From Oscheius sp. JU75 (Eukaryota > Nematoda > Chromadorea > Rhabditida > Rhabditidae), in assembly GCA_037178855.1 (NCBI GenBank), contig JASJZC010000004.1:3968001-4032000 (forward strand): a DNA stretch of 64,000 nt, given 5' to 3'. The notes below the pieces were generated by a model. That model saw only the letters and a list, made by a program, of their open reading frames with translations. It searched no databases and was not told the DNA's origin. Positions 1 through 13,833 of the stretch are shown one piece after another. How positions within the stretch are numbered: position 1 is the first letter of the stretch; each line of letters starts with the position of its first letter. A program made the position numbers and the translations under genes.

Positions 1-227
1 ATGCTAGACTAGGCGAGTGTAAAGACTGCAAGAACGTGAATTTTAAAAGAGAAAGAAGAAAGACAAACCTGTGAATACGCTGAGTAAGGCATTCCGATGG
101 GCGAGAGACCGAGATGGTCTGTTTTCATTGGAGGAAGGGACAAAGGAGGAAGGGAAAGAGGAGGAAGAGTCCCTCCCATCCCCATGCTTGTAGACATGTG
201 GAGCCTAGACGGCTCCGGCTCGGACAT
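1..227 (-). CDS. N-terminal exons of an unidentified gene, cut by the left edge
   Basis: The start codon is at 227-225, only 3 nt behind a CTTTTAG acceptor, which suggests a trans-spliced start. The first exon begins MSEPEPSRLHMSTS and is rich in Pro, Ser, Leu and Met, with a repeated LPPLSLPPL stretch. It ends in YSAYSQ at about 69; a 43-nt intron (GTTTGT...TTGCAG) leads to SLHSPSLA before the window ends. A low-complexity Pro/Ser/Met N-terminus is common in nematode transcription factors, but no domain is visible, so family and function are open. It is transcribed away from the plus-strand gene at 587, about 360 nt off. Confidence 0.5.
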
Positions 228-586
228 CTACTAAAAGAGAACTAGTTCAGAGGGTTCAGTTGTAAAAGGAAGGCTAGATTGAAACAGGCATCTTGATCTG
301 ATGGACAAACTGTTTGTTCATATGGAAAGAATAGGCGTCTGGACGAAGAAGGGAATAAGAAGGAAAAAAGAAAAACACCTTTTGACTTTTTAATTGAATG
401 AAAATCTGCTTTGTTCAAAATTCGCGCGCGGTTCAATTTTCTTCCAACGGATTTGCCGCAATTACACGTAGACGCCGCGCAACTCTTCACTTGCTCAGGT
501 TCCGTCCATTCAGTTTCTGCACTTTAAAACTGTTTTTCTCTTTGGTTGTCAAGGACAACCATACGAACAAACAAATTTTCAGAGAA
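228..586. other. divergent intergenic spacer
   Basis: Gene-less interval between the minus-strand start at 227 and the plus-strand start at 587. It ends in AAATTTTCAG 4 nt before the plus-strand ATG, a likely spliced-leader acceptor. It probably holds promoters for both genes; no particular factor site is recognised. Confidence 0.4.
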
Positions 587-2037
587 TGAGACGTGTCGGG
601 GTACCTCCTCCTCATACAGCCACTACTTCCGCGACCACCGCACTCAGTCCTTCTGCCTTTCCACAATGTTCCACAGACATACTACAAAGGGTTAGTACTT
701 CTAATTTATACTCTCGAAAAAAGGACCTCCCCAACCACAAAGTTCTGTAATGTTCTTTTGCCAAAGTTGCGCGTTGGCATCTTATCAGTGACCTAAGTGC
801 CGAGTCTTTACGACACTTTACAGTCTTTACGTCCTCCGTATTCAGATGGCAAAGGCGGTTCGATTAAGTGGAGGACCGGGTAAACCGAGAAGTTTGACAC
901 AGTTTGCCGACTGGCAGCCGCAGATAGACAACGAACTCTTCTGTCTCACTTCGGATCAGTTCCATCTCTCGAAACTGACTCCCATTCAACGATTCCAACT
1001 ACTGGAGGTACTGGCTCGTTTCTTCAAGGTCTGGAAGAGAAGGTATTAAGATAGGCTTGTTCAGGACAAAGTGGACGACCCTCACCGTTACACCTACTTT
1101 GAGGTCATTTTTCTTGGACGCGAAGACGATCCGGAACTACACGAACAACGCATGGATGTCCTTCTGAACTTTGCCTCGTACTCTCTACAGTATCCGGTTC
1201 TACAAGTCTTCACAACCATCTCCCAGTGGTTGAGCAAGGTTTGTCTTCACTCCGATTCGTAAACTCTTCAGTATATAGAACACAACGCAACGAATATACT
1301 CGGAAAAGCTGGTATCCTTACTGGTGGATCATTTTGTGAAGCCGGACCTGTCGCTTCGAATGGTAGAAAGACAGTAGAGGCAGACAAAGAAGTCTTTCAG
1401 TACGAGTTTCTCCTTCCACTCGACCAGAAATGCCCAGAATTTGTGACGCTTTTCCTCGTTCTTTCCCACAGAACAGTACCCTTTAGTATTGGGTTGGCTG
1501 CAATATACGGAGCCTACATCGAAGCCAATTTGAGTTACATGCTCAGTCAGTTTAGGGACGAGGACTGGATGGCCGACGAGTTCGCAAACGAGGTAGGAAT
1601 GCATAGTCACGACAAGACTCTTTAGGTGTTTCCCAAATGTCTGATGTATGTTCTGAATAGTGAACCGAGTGACGAACCACAAGAGGAACAGATTTACGAT
1701 AGCTCTCTGCTCACTTTGTGCTCCGGATTAATGCAAGTTATGCAGGGGTGGTCGAGTAAGATCAAGAGTCATCAACTGGAATATGGTGGGTCTTATAGTA
1801 GCCGGATCATCCACTTGTTCAGAGCCTCTATTCGACAATACCAGTCCTTGGACAGAACAGAAAGCGGATCTACTGTTAGTTTACGGTAAATGCAGTGAAG
1901 ACAATCAGAAACAAGTTCTGGAAGTGAGTTCTCAGGCTTTTACACTACAGAATATTCTCCGGGAACAGGGGACTGAAAACAAGCAGACCTTTTTGCCAAA
2001 CTTTCGTTTCAAGACCCGCAAAACGCGTCCTTTTTGA
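587..2037 (+). CDS. unidentified helix-rich protein, about 400 residues
   Basis: The start at 587 follows AAATTTTCAG. The first exon (MRRVGVPPPHTATTS...) ends near 689, and a roughly 155-nt intron leads to an exon starting exactly at 846 (MAKAVRLSGGPG). Further introns at 1029-1064, about 1238-1270, 1593-1625 and 1787-1823 restore one frame to the TGA at 2035-2037. The protein is rich in amphipathic helices (e.g. LNFASYSLQYPVLQVF, LTLCSGLMQVMQGW), which fits a HEAT/ARM-type solenoid such as the exportin/importin superfamily. That is a structural impression only; no signature was recognised. No signal peptide or membrane segment is seen. The first junction is the least certain, and the start could instead be 846. 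Confidence 0.55.
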
Positions 2038-2354
2038 ATGCGGTTTTATTCGAATTTTGTTTTCGGAAAGAAGACTCTTTTCATTTTATTTACCCTTTCC
2101 CACAGCAAAATTTGTTACGGAAACCATAAATATCGAAACGAAAATAAAAAAGCAACGTCAAACAGCTAATTTCCAGCTTTCAGTTCCTTGCAAACAATTC
2201 AGCTCCGGAATGGGTTTCGACAGAGCTGGAAAATTACTTGGACCTCCCTTTTATCACTCCCAGTTGTTGATCTTGATCTCTTTTTGCATAAACATTTGTT
2301 CCACAGTATAAATCCTCTTCGTTTTCTTCCGTTGTGCGGGAACTGTACCTTGTT

Positions 2355-2592
2355 ATAGTCTGTTCAGCTGAGAAGTTGAAAACGCAGTCCTTTAACATTG
2401 TTCGTGACGGAACTCTAATTCACTGAAAATGGTCCCAAAATTGTAAACGGACGGGAAATATGAGATTATACCGGCTTAATTTCATACTTCTCGTCGACTT
2501 TAATTCATTTTGGGCCCATTTCCAGTGAAAACGAGTCCCACCATGAATAATGTTAAAGAACCGCGTTTCAACTTCTCAGCTGGACAGACTAT
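2355..2592. mobile_element. MITE-like hairpin element with long terminal inverted repeats
   Basis: Bases 2355-2443 and 2504-2592 are imperfect inverted repeats of about 89 bp. The outer end reads ATAGTCTG(T/C)TCAGCTGAGA on the left and its complement on the right. About 60 bp of AT-rich loop separates the arms, and there is no open frame. This is the architecture of a small non-autonomous DNA transposon. A partial relative lies at 10614-10698. The target-site duplication is not clear. The element ends 38 bp before the start codon of the next gene, so it lies in that gene's promoter. Confidence 0.75.
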
Positions 2593-2630
2593 TTCTTCCA
2601 CATTCTTCGTATTTATTGCATTCAGACGAT

Positions 2631-3423
2631 ATGTTATCTCGATTAGTTACATCGACGATTAGAAGAAGTCTTATTCTCCCTATAAGGAACCTGCGTGTTT
2701 CGTCCGCTATCCTCGGAGGTGGTGGACACGATCATCACGGTATGTTGCTGTTTTTCACAATGATGCAAGTACAGCACCGATACCAGCATATCAGCCGAAG
2801 CCTGGGCCTTCTGAGCGTACTTACTTCGGTGAGGGAAAGTCTGGACGTGTATCCAACGATGAACCGTATACTCCTGGACCTGAAGATTTTGCATCTTATG
2901 CCGGAGCTGGAGTCTTCGTTCTACTCACCTTCCTAGCTGTTGTAAGTTCCGTTTCATTGTCTTTTAAAAAGTTTTTAGGCTTTCAAAACGGATGTTTTTT
3001 CGAGTGATAAGAAGGGCCACGGACATCACGACTCTGGAAAGAAGCATGCTTCTCACGAGAAGAAGGAAGAGCCGAAGGAACACAAGGAGCAGCCCAAAGA
3101 TGAGAAAGTACAGCAAGAAGAGATCAAGGAAGAGAAGGAATCGGAATCTCAATCTGCTCCAGAGGCAGCTGAAGAGTCGAAGCCGGAGGAGCGCAAAGAA
3201 GAGACTCATGCCTCCACTTCCGTTCCGGCTACTCCAGCCGAAACATCTGCTCAGCCCAAGGTTTTCTAATCTTTAAGAAACCTCTATGATTTAGTCCACC
3301 GAGAAAGAGCATCAAGATGTGAGTGAAAGACCGGCCGACCAAGTCGAGCCTCGTGAAGAGCGTGATAAAGCAGCTCAGGCCGAACAACCCAAAGCCAACG
3401 AGCCTCCGACTCCCAAGGAATGA
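2631..3423 (+). CDS. putative mitochondrial single-pass membrane protein with a long charged tail
   Basis: The ATG at 2631 lies 5 nt behind TTGCATTCAG. The first 30 residues (MLSRLVTSTIRRSLILPIRN) form an Arg/Ser-rich, acid-free amphipathic leader typical of mitochondrial import. Then come a HDHH motif, a Pro-rich stretch, one hydrophobic segment (YAGAGVFVLLTFLAVAF, about residues 75-92) and a long tail of Lys/Glu runs with His pairs (KKGHGHHDSGKKHASHEKK) and Glu/Ala/Pro repeats. Introns are about 2740-2773, 2943-2978 and 3260-3293. A poly(A) signal lies at 3580. The layout resembles small accessory subunits of inner-membrane complexes, but the family was not recognised. The next gene, AIF, is also mitochondrial and begins about 130 nt after the poly(A) signal. 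Confidence 0.65.
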
Positions 3424-3579
3424 GCCGCACCTAGTTTTCATCTTGAGACCTTTTAGTTTTACTAGGAAACATTGCCTTGTATCCACGACAATTTTTGTTG
3501 TTCATTTATAACTTTTTTTTTGTTATTCCTGTAGTATCTACAAAGTGCCCTTATCAAAGGTGATCCAGATCGTATTATG

Positions 3580-3585
3580 AATAAA
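3580..3585 (+). terminator. poly(A) signal AATAAA
   Basis: AATAAA lies 157 nt after the stop codon of the mitochondrial gene and about 125 nt before the acceptor of the AIF gene. A T-rich run (TTACTTTTTTCAC) follows. Confidence 0.6.
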
Positions 3586-3714
3586 GATTTTACTTGCTCA
3601 AATTACTTTTTTCACAATGGTTCCGTTTGCTCGTGATAGTGCTATTTCAACATCAAAACTTGCGAGTTTCCGTTTTGAATGTTTGCATTGCATCAGCGAA
3701 CTCAGATTTCAGAG

Positions 3715-5758
3715 ATGTGGCGATTTTCTCGGCTAGCATCTAGTCGGACGCCTGTAGTTGTTTTGGCTACCAATGGTTTTGTTAGTTTCCGTTTGTTGCC
3801 GTATTTAAAATTTGTTTAGGTTGGCTGGTTTGTGGATAAGAATTATGTCAGAACTTGTTCAGCATTTGAGGAGACTTCATCCAAATCAGAGACTGTATCA
3901 TCCAACTTTTTCGTATAAAAATACTTGAATAGGTTCCAAAACATGTGCAATATCTTCTCGTCGGCGGAGGAACAGCTTCTTACTATGCTGCTCTTTCTAT
4001 TCGAGCAAGAGACGCTGACGCAAAGGTCTTGATGGTAGGATGTCTTTTTTTGTGAGCAAATGTCAAAAATCTAGATTGGCGAAGAAAAACACCTTCCCTA
4101 CAATCGACCTCCACTTTCCAAGGAACTCTGGTGGTACGGCGACGTGAAATCTGGTCAGAATCTCAAGTATAAGGCGCTTTCTGGCAAAGTTCGAGACGTT
4201 TTCCTTGAATCACAAGTTCGTTTTACTTTTGTGCCGACTTCAACATAATTCCAGGGTTTCTTCGTGCCTCCTGAAGATCTTTCGACCACTGAACACGGCG
4301 GGGTCTCAATTTTGAAGGAAAGAAGAGTTGTACGGATTGATCCAACTAATAAGAAAGCTTTTCTCGAAGATGGCACTGAAATTTCTTACAGCAAGTGCTT
4401 ATTGGCTACAGGTCGGTGTTCTTTTGCTTTGCTTGTATGGTATAAACTTCAGGAGGTCGTCCAAAGAGCCTAAAAGAGTTGGAATCCGCAAAGGAGGGCG
4501 TGAAACGGCGGATTCTCTTGTTACGCGGAGTCAGTTTCATCCTCTTGAAATCTATTTCTGTTTCAGGTAGACGATTACCGAAATATTGACAAGATCTGCT
4601 CCGAATCAAAAACGGTTACAGTCGTTGGAGGTGGATTTCTAGGCTCTGAATTAGCGTACGGTATCAAACGAAAATATCCTGGTCTTCAGGTCAATCAGGT
4701 ATCTCTTTTCTTCTTCGAATCATTGACTTCTGCAGGTGATACAAGAGAAAGGCTGTCTAGCTCGGGTTTTCCCTGAATTCTTGGCCAAAAAGTCTGCTGA
4801 CTCTATGAGAAAACATGGAGTAAACGTCATAACAGAATCGAGGATTTCTGGAGCAGAGGAGACTGAAGGAGGTATCGAAATTGAGGCAAGAATATTGCTT
4901 GACTCTTTTTTATTATTCATTTTCAGATAACAGGCCCTGAAACACAGAAAATCAAGTCGGACTATCTTCTTGTGGCAACTGGCATTACTCCAGATGTCTC
5001 GGTGGCCGAAGCTTCTGGCCTCGAGGTCCGAATTTCTTTTTTTGTTAGAAAATTTCCTTCCGCAGGTCGATTCCATTCGAGGAGGAATTCTCGCGGACGC
5101 TGAGCTACGTGTCTGTCCTGGAGTTTATGCTGCTGGAGATGCCTGTTCATTTTACGATCGAACTCTTGGGCGACGACGCGTCGAACATTGGGAGCATGCT
5201 CAAATTACGGGAAGACTTGCCGGAGAGAACATGACCGGCGGAGAAAAACTATTCTGGTCTGACTAATCGATGCTCTTAAACTAGCACTTCCTTTTAGGTT
5301 TCAGTCGTCGTATTTCACAAAAATCTCGCCAGACTATCACATAAACGCTGTTGGAAATACAGATTCTTCGCTTGAGACGATCTCGGTCTTCGCCAAAGAT
5401 GTCGGTTTTTAGCATTTCTGTGATGCGCTAACTTTTCTTCCTGTTTCACATATTCCGATTTCAGGAGTCGGATGAGAAGTACGAGCGAGGTGTCATATTC
5501 TACCGTAACAGCGCCAAAAAGGTAAAAGTTCTTGCCAGATTTACGACTACAGAAGTTCAGATAGTCGGTGTCTTGATGGTAAACGTCTTTGGGCCGTCTC
5601 TTGACGTTGGTCGTCGTCTGATCGAGGACGGTCGAGTGATAGAAGACTACCAAGAGTTGTCCAAACTGTTTCCTCTCTTCGAACAGTCGAAAGAAGATAC
5701 TCCCAAAACGGAGAAGTCGGTCGAGAAAAAGATCAGCGAAGGAAATGAGCTGGAATGA
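3715..5758 (+). CDS. wah-1: apoptosis-inducing factor (AIFM1 / WAH-1), mitochondrial flavoprotein
   Basis: FAD- and NADH-binding oxidoreductase of the mitochondrial intermembrane space; AIF supports respiratory-chain assembly and, when released, nuclear DNA degradation. The start at 3715 follows CAGATTTCAG, and the leader [15 protein letters not shown] is import-like. The FAD Rossmann motif is [18 protein letters not shown], followed by the AIF signature [14 protein letters not shown]. The NADH motif is [14 protein letters not shown], and the second FAD motif [12 protein letters not shown] is followed by [20 protein letters not shown]. The C-terminal AIF domain ([18 protein letters not shown]) is complete, ending in an acidic Glu/Lys tail. 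Roughly a dozen introns of 36-65 nt join in frame. Order and length match human AIFM1. Spacing to the upstream mitochondrial gene suggests co-transcription. Confidence 0.95.
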
Positions 5759-9681
<3,923 letters not shown>

Positions 9682-9696
9682 CATTGAGGCCACATG

Positions 9697-9702
9697 AATA
9701 AA
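9697..9702 (+). terminator. poly(A) signal of the SMAD gene
   Basis: AATAAA begins 16 nt after the SMAD stop codon and is followed by a T-rich run, giving a very short 3' UTR. Confidence 0.65.
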
Positions 9703-10092
9703 TTCTTTTTCATGTATTATTTTGTGTCAGGAATACAGTGAGAGTTAGTTCGATTCTGTTACGAACGAAGTTGGAAATACAGACCGGAGCTCAATAAAAC
9801 CGCTAACTGGTAGTATATATGTTGCAATTCAAATTGTCCGGTAAGGAAAAAGCGAATTTTTTTTTTCAAGGAAATCGTTGATATTTTGTAGTTTTTTTGT
9901 TCCTTTTTTGTGAAATATTACCACTAAGTACAATCAAATAGTAGTGAATCTAGTTCATTAGTAAAAATCGTGCAGAAGAAACAGTAACATTGTAAGAGAA
10001 GGGAGAAAATAAGCTAAACTATTTGTTATAGCATTTAGAGTTGGCTTTATTATAGCGAGAGTTACATTGTAGGTTACGTGCTTTACACGAAT

Positions 10093-10386
10093 AACGATTC
10101 GTATCGCACTTCCCGTTGCAGTTGCAGTGCAGTGTCCTTGTCCTCCTGTAACTGAGTCCAAGGAAACAGCGGCTCTGAACGATGGTAGCTTCACATCAGG
10201 AACATCTACTGCGAGAAGGAAGAGCTCTTCTATCGGATCCACTTGGTTCGTTGAAAACCAATTGGGTGTCCTCAGCCTAAAAAGTTTGTCCTCAGCCTAA
10301 AAAGAATATAGATATATTAAAACTACGGGAGGACAAGGGCATCATCACTGCACTGCAACTGCAACGACGAAAAAGACGAATCGTTG
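10093..10386. repeat. inverted repeat (about 61-66 bp arms, 167-bp spacer)
   Basis: Left arm 10093-10153 and right arm 10321-10386 are imperfect reverse complements. They share AACGATTCGT at the outer ends, CGTTGCAGTTGCAGTGCAGTG in the middle and CCTTGTCCTCC at the inner ends. The spacer holds a 20-bp tandem duplication. The shape resembles a non-autonomous DNA transposon, but no second copy is seen in the window. Confidence 0.65.
10267..10306 (+). repeat. two tandem copies of a 20-bp unit
   Basis: TGTCCTCAGCCTAAAAAG occurs at 10267-10284 and again at 10287-10304, a 20-bp period. It lies inside the spacer of the surrounding inverted repeat. Confidence 0.7.
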
Positions 10387-10535
10387 TTTGTGTATCTTTC
10401 ACCAAGTCCCCACTTCTTTATGGCTTTTGACGATTTCGCTGTACGCTTCTTTCGTCTTTATGTGGGTGATATGCTTTCGGTCGACGTATTCTTGGAGTTT
10501 CACTTCGAATCGGTTCTTGTGTTCATCTTTTCTTC

Positions 10536-10577
10536 GAGAAATTGTAGCCTGGTAACAAATGACGCCTGTTCAAACGT
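10536..10577 (+). repeat. dispersed 42-bp repeat, copy A
   Basis: Matches the reverse complement of 12731-12772 at 36 of 42 positions by eye, with two perfect 13-base blocks (GAGAAATTGTAGC and CCTGTTCAAACGT). This copy is intergenic; the other is in an intron of the zinc-finger gene. Confidence 0.55.
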
Positions 10578-10613
10578 GTCATCAAAAAAATTAACAGAAC
10601 AGCGCCGCAGTAT

Positions 10614-10698
10614 TTGAAAATGGGCCAATGATGAATAAAAACCGACGATTTTTGTTGTTAAAAAACTGCGGTTTCAACTTCTCAGCTGGACAGACTAT
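10614..10698 (+). mobile_element. partial copy of the 2355-2592 MITE (one arm)
   Basis: GTTTCAACTTCTCAGCTGGA and the following CAGACTAT match the right end of the element at 2355-2592 exactly. The preceding ATGAATAA...TTGTTAAA is a looser match to its arm, and the shared TTCCACA just outside may be part of the element. No matching left arm was found, so this is a decayed or solo end. Confidence 0.65.
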
Positions 10699-10970
10699 TT
10701 TCCACAGAGAGAATTGCGCACGTATTTGAATATTTTTTGACAATCTTCGTCCTTATCCCATTCCTCTCAAATCGCCTTTTCTCCTCTTTCATATGCCTTT
10801 ATTTAACTCCTTGTTATAAACAAAGTGTTGCTGCTGCACAGCCAGGCAGACCGGACTTGTTTTCGTGTTAGGATACAGCATTCTTCTCCTGTGCAGCATT
10901 TCATTTTCACCAACCATTTTCTTTATTTTCTCCCTCTTTCTGTTTCAACTGACCAAAATTGCTATTTCAG

Positions 10971-11420
10971 ATGAAAAGGTCATTAGAATTATTGTCAGCA
11001 ATGTGGAAATTCCTTCCAAACACCAAAAACAGGATTTATAAAACAAAGAGAGAAGCCTTTCGAGATTTCTGCAAAGTTTCCGGAGCCAATGTTCTATGGC
11101 AGATTGGATCAGCTGTTTTGTTACTGTAAGCTAGAATTTTTTTGCCTTTTCAATCTCAAGTTTTCAGAGAATTCGGTTTCCCTACGCCTGATGTCGTCTA
11201 CGACCTGAAAAGAATGATCTCTCCCGACTTTGACCTGTTCTGCAAGCATGGAGAACTGGCAGAGTTCCAATTAAGATTTGAAAACCAACTACGAGGAATC
11301 AAAACGTATGTATCTTTCTTTTTTGACAGGAACACCCCTGGTTTTAGGGAAGAAAGAAGGCAATACGAGAAGGGAAGAGTGGAAAAGTCTCCAGAAGCAC
11401 GGTTTGGAGGAATCATGTAG
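10971..11420 (+). CDS. small uncharacterised protein, about 120 residues
   Basis: The ATG at 10971 directly follows GCTATTTCAG, a strong trans-splice acceptor. Two short introns (11127-11167 and 11307-11348) join in frame. The protein runs MKRSLELLSAMWKFLPNTK...FCKVSGANVLWQIGSAVLLLEFGFPTP..., ending SPEARFGGIM. It is basic at the N-terminus, with one weakly hydrophobic segment (VLWQIGSAVLLLEF). It has the size and look of a small mitochondrial protein, but no family was recognised. Poly(A) signal at 11516. Confidence 0.6.
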
Positions 11421-12002
11421 ATTTTTCAATTTCATAGGAAGGTAGCTGATAGATTTTTGTTACTTTATACGGGTACTTAGATGTTTGTTTTTTTGATGTT
11501 TTTTTTTTGTTGAATAATAAATTGTTCCTTTATGTCTCCGTGTACTCGTGACAAAGTGATTGGAGGCTTTACTAGAACGCGTCTATCTCTCCGCTTTTTA
11601 AAGACACAAGTTTGGCTGATACCCCGTTGGGGCTCGTGATAGGCAGAGACTGTCCCCGCCAAGCTACCCTGACAGGAGCTACGTCCTCCAAGAGACGCAT
11701 TTCTGACACTGATGCAATTTGACTTGATGTGCAAATAGTAATTCTTGTCACAAAGTATGTGACAAATTGGTAATTAGCTTCAGACAAAAAGATACATAGA
11801 CTTTTGGGCATATATTCTCCAGTCTGTAAGCCTCACAGTATCGATTTCCTGGAAATCCTAACTTTTCTGATCGCTATTTCCCCAAGAAGGCTCGCTCCAT
11901 GGACAATACGCTTTCATGCGCTCCATTCAACCTTTCAAACACCAGAATTTCCTCGTACTCTCCATGTTTTACCTGTTCTGTATAAAACTGCATTTTAGCT
12001 CG
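11421..12002 (+). other. spacer between the small gene and the zinc-finger gene
   Basis: Contains the poly(A) signal AATAAA at 11516-11521 and a GC-richer patch near 11610-11700 with the perfect mini-hairpin CCCCGTTGGGG at about 11622. No coding pattern is seen. It ends in TGCATTTTAG, 4 nt before the next start codon. Confidence 0.4.
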
Positions 12003-13002
12003 ATGTCGGTGAGAAAGTTTACTGGACGAGTTGATCCCTCTCAAATCACACAATTCCTCTGTTTCACCTGTGGAGACACGTTCAACAGCAACGTTGATTA
12101 TCATCGCCATCTCATGGAGCATCAGGCTGTCTCTCTCATTTATCAATTGTATTATTTGGAGCACGAGGTAATATACTGCTAAATTTGAAAAGCGATGAGT
12201 TCAGCACCAGAGTTCAGCTGGAGATCAGAAGAAAGAGTCGGTTTCCTCTCCTCCGGCCGTGATGACACCCAGAAGAAACACGGATCCTGGTAGAAAACCT
12301 GTTTTTGATTTGTCCAAACGCTATGCTCGCTGTTCGGAAGACGTAGATCCGAAAGAGGAAGCCCGGAAGAAGATTCAGCGTCAGAGACAGGCCGTCGCCC
12401 AGGAAGCTGTCAAAACTGCCGAGAAATCGTAAGGTTCTAGCCAATTTACGTTATGAAATTGATGTAGAGTCAGAAGAGCCTCTTTCAAAGATACACACTC
12501 ACAGATAAAGAAGCCAAAACTATCCAGACCTGAAGGAACTCCATTGGTTTGATTATTTTACTCAGATCTCAATGTATAGAGCACTTTCCAGCTGAAGTTC
12601 TCTGAATCCAACGGATATCTGACGATGACTAGTCACGAAATGTTTTGTCACATCTGTCCGGAGAATCCGTCCTTCAAGTATCCTCTGCAGGCTTTGTCTC
12701 ATTGTAACTCAACTAACTTTCGAAACAAGTACGTTTGAACAGGGGTCAATCATCACCATGCTACAATTTCTCGCACGGAGCTGCAGTTCTTCGCCGACAT
12801 GAATCTCCAACAAAGCATTGTGAGTTCTAGAAAGAATGAGAGAATCAGAGACTTTCAGGCTAACTCTCCCGGAACATCTTGCCCAGTTTGCGAGATCGAC
12901 TTCAATCCTACAGTGTGAGTCACTAGCCATAGCGTGGTAATAGTGTAAGCATTGAAAGTAGAAGATTCTCAGAAATCTTTTGCGGATTTTCCCAATCAGT
13001 AG
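12003..13002 (+). CDS. C2H2-type zinc-finger protein (3' end uncertain)
   Basis: The start at 12003 follows TGCATTTTAG. Near residues 19-42 is a classical C2H2 finger, FLCFTCGDTFNSNVDYHRHLMEH pattern (C-x2-C-x12-H-x3-H). A Lys/Arg/Gln-rich linker follows (KKIQRQRQAVAQEAVKTAEKS), then two further Cys-pair motifs: FCHICPENPSFKYPLQALSH and CPVCEIDFNPT. Introns are about 12169-12204, 12430-12468, 12547-12579, 12731-12788 and 12822-12858. The simplest model splices from 12912 to 12973 and stops at 13000-13002. A longer tail reading SVELSPDSNLSCSYR in another frame (about 12972-13149) is possible but needs a splice not seen. Probable nuclear nucleic-acid-binding protein; target unknown. The intron at 12731 holds a dispersed repeat. 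Confidence 0.6.
12731..12772 (-). repeat. dispersed 42-bp repeat, copy B (intronic)
   Basis: Reverse-complement match (36/42) to 10536-10577. It lies inside an intron of the zinc-finger gene, which supports its being a transposed sequence rather than a conserved coding motif. Confidence 0.5.
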
Positions 13003-13515
13003 AATTGAGTCCAGACTCCAACTTATCGTGTTCCTACCGTTCTGTCTCTTTGCCCTCGAAAGAAGCAACTGAAGCTCCAATAGAACTGACCAGTCGTCTC
13101 CGACGGCTTGCTATCCTTTCAGTTTGCATTGACGGCTGGGCCGCTTTGTAGTAAGTAGACTCCCTGTGGCTTCACTGGAATCATGGCAGTTCTAGAGTGC
13201 ATTTAAATTTGACTTGCCACCCAATATTGGTAATAACTTTTTCTGAACCAGTCGCTTACGCCCCTGGCAGTACTCGTTTTGTACCTAGAACTCTCCCGGC
13301 TTGTCTTGTCATCTGTAATCTAGATGATACTTGACAGAAAAGGCCAAACATTTTCAAGTGTTATCCCAGATTAGAGTTGACATGTATCGCAGACATCTTT
13401 TGCCAATTGTAAAGGTAGAATAACACAACTTCTTGACATGCCATGATTTGCCAGCTTTTCGCTCGTGGTGACGCACGGACGGACACACACCATTGCGCTT
13501 TAGTAGTAAAGAGAT
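13003..13515 (+). other. unresolved interval after the zinc-finger gene
   Basis: The first 150 bases keep an open frame ending at 13149 that may be a zinc-finger C-terminal exon. The rest shows no coding pattern. GCGCTTTAG at about 13494-13502 may be the acceptor of the next small gene. Confidence 0.3.
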
Positions 13516-13833
13516 ATGTCCTTCATCTCTTTAGAGGATCTGACATGTAGCGTTTTATTCGGAGCCGCGTTGCCGGACAAAGAAGCGCAGATACTTGAAG
13601 AATTCCGCATATAAATCCTATTTCAGTGGTTACCTCCATGCACTCGAGTACCATCTGGCTGATTTGGTCGAAACTTTGATAAAAGTCAAAAAAGTGGAAC
13701 AGGTGGACGAGTTGATCATTAACGTCTCCGCCACTTTGCCGTATGTTACTCGAAGAATATTTGAATACCGTAAAATTTCAGATTGCAGCCAGAAGCAGTA
13801 ATACGGATTTGCGCGACTGTTTTCAAGAAGTGA
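13516..13833 (+). CDS. possible very small protein (about 70 residues)
   Basis: ATG at 13516, 13 nt behind GCGCTTTAG. The model joins MSFISLEDLTCSVLFGAA, through a 58-nt intron with a weak GTTGCC donor and a TTTCAG acceptor at 13625, to GYLHALEYHLADLVETLIKV. It then runs across a 41-nt intron (13741-13781) to LQPEAVIRICATVFKK and TGA at 13831. The helical composition looks protein-like, but the family is unknown and the first donor is poor. It may be a fragment or part of the upstream gene. Confidence 0.35.

Noticed and set aside
1043-1064. Apparent 22-nt intron (GTATTAAG...TTCAG), and similar 18-26-nt candidates at about 32748 and 15943
   Set aside because: In each case a nearby upstream donor gives an ordinary 36-41-nt intron with correct phase (1029-1064; GTGAGATCC... 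near 32788; GTTTGTTTG... near 15924). Ultra-short introns are not needed.
9958-10242. 94-codon minus-strand frame
   Set aside because: It overlaps one arm of the inverted repeat, has no start or splice context and no family resemblance.
13595-13620. Possible frameshift between MSFISLEDLTCSVLFGAALP... and YKSYFSGYLHALEYHL
   Set aside because: A GTTGCC donor at about 13568 with the TTTCAG at 13625 joins the frames without any indel; a pseudogene is not required.
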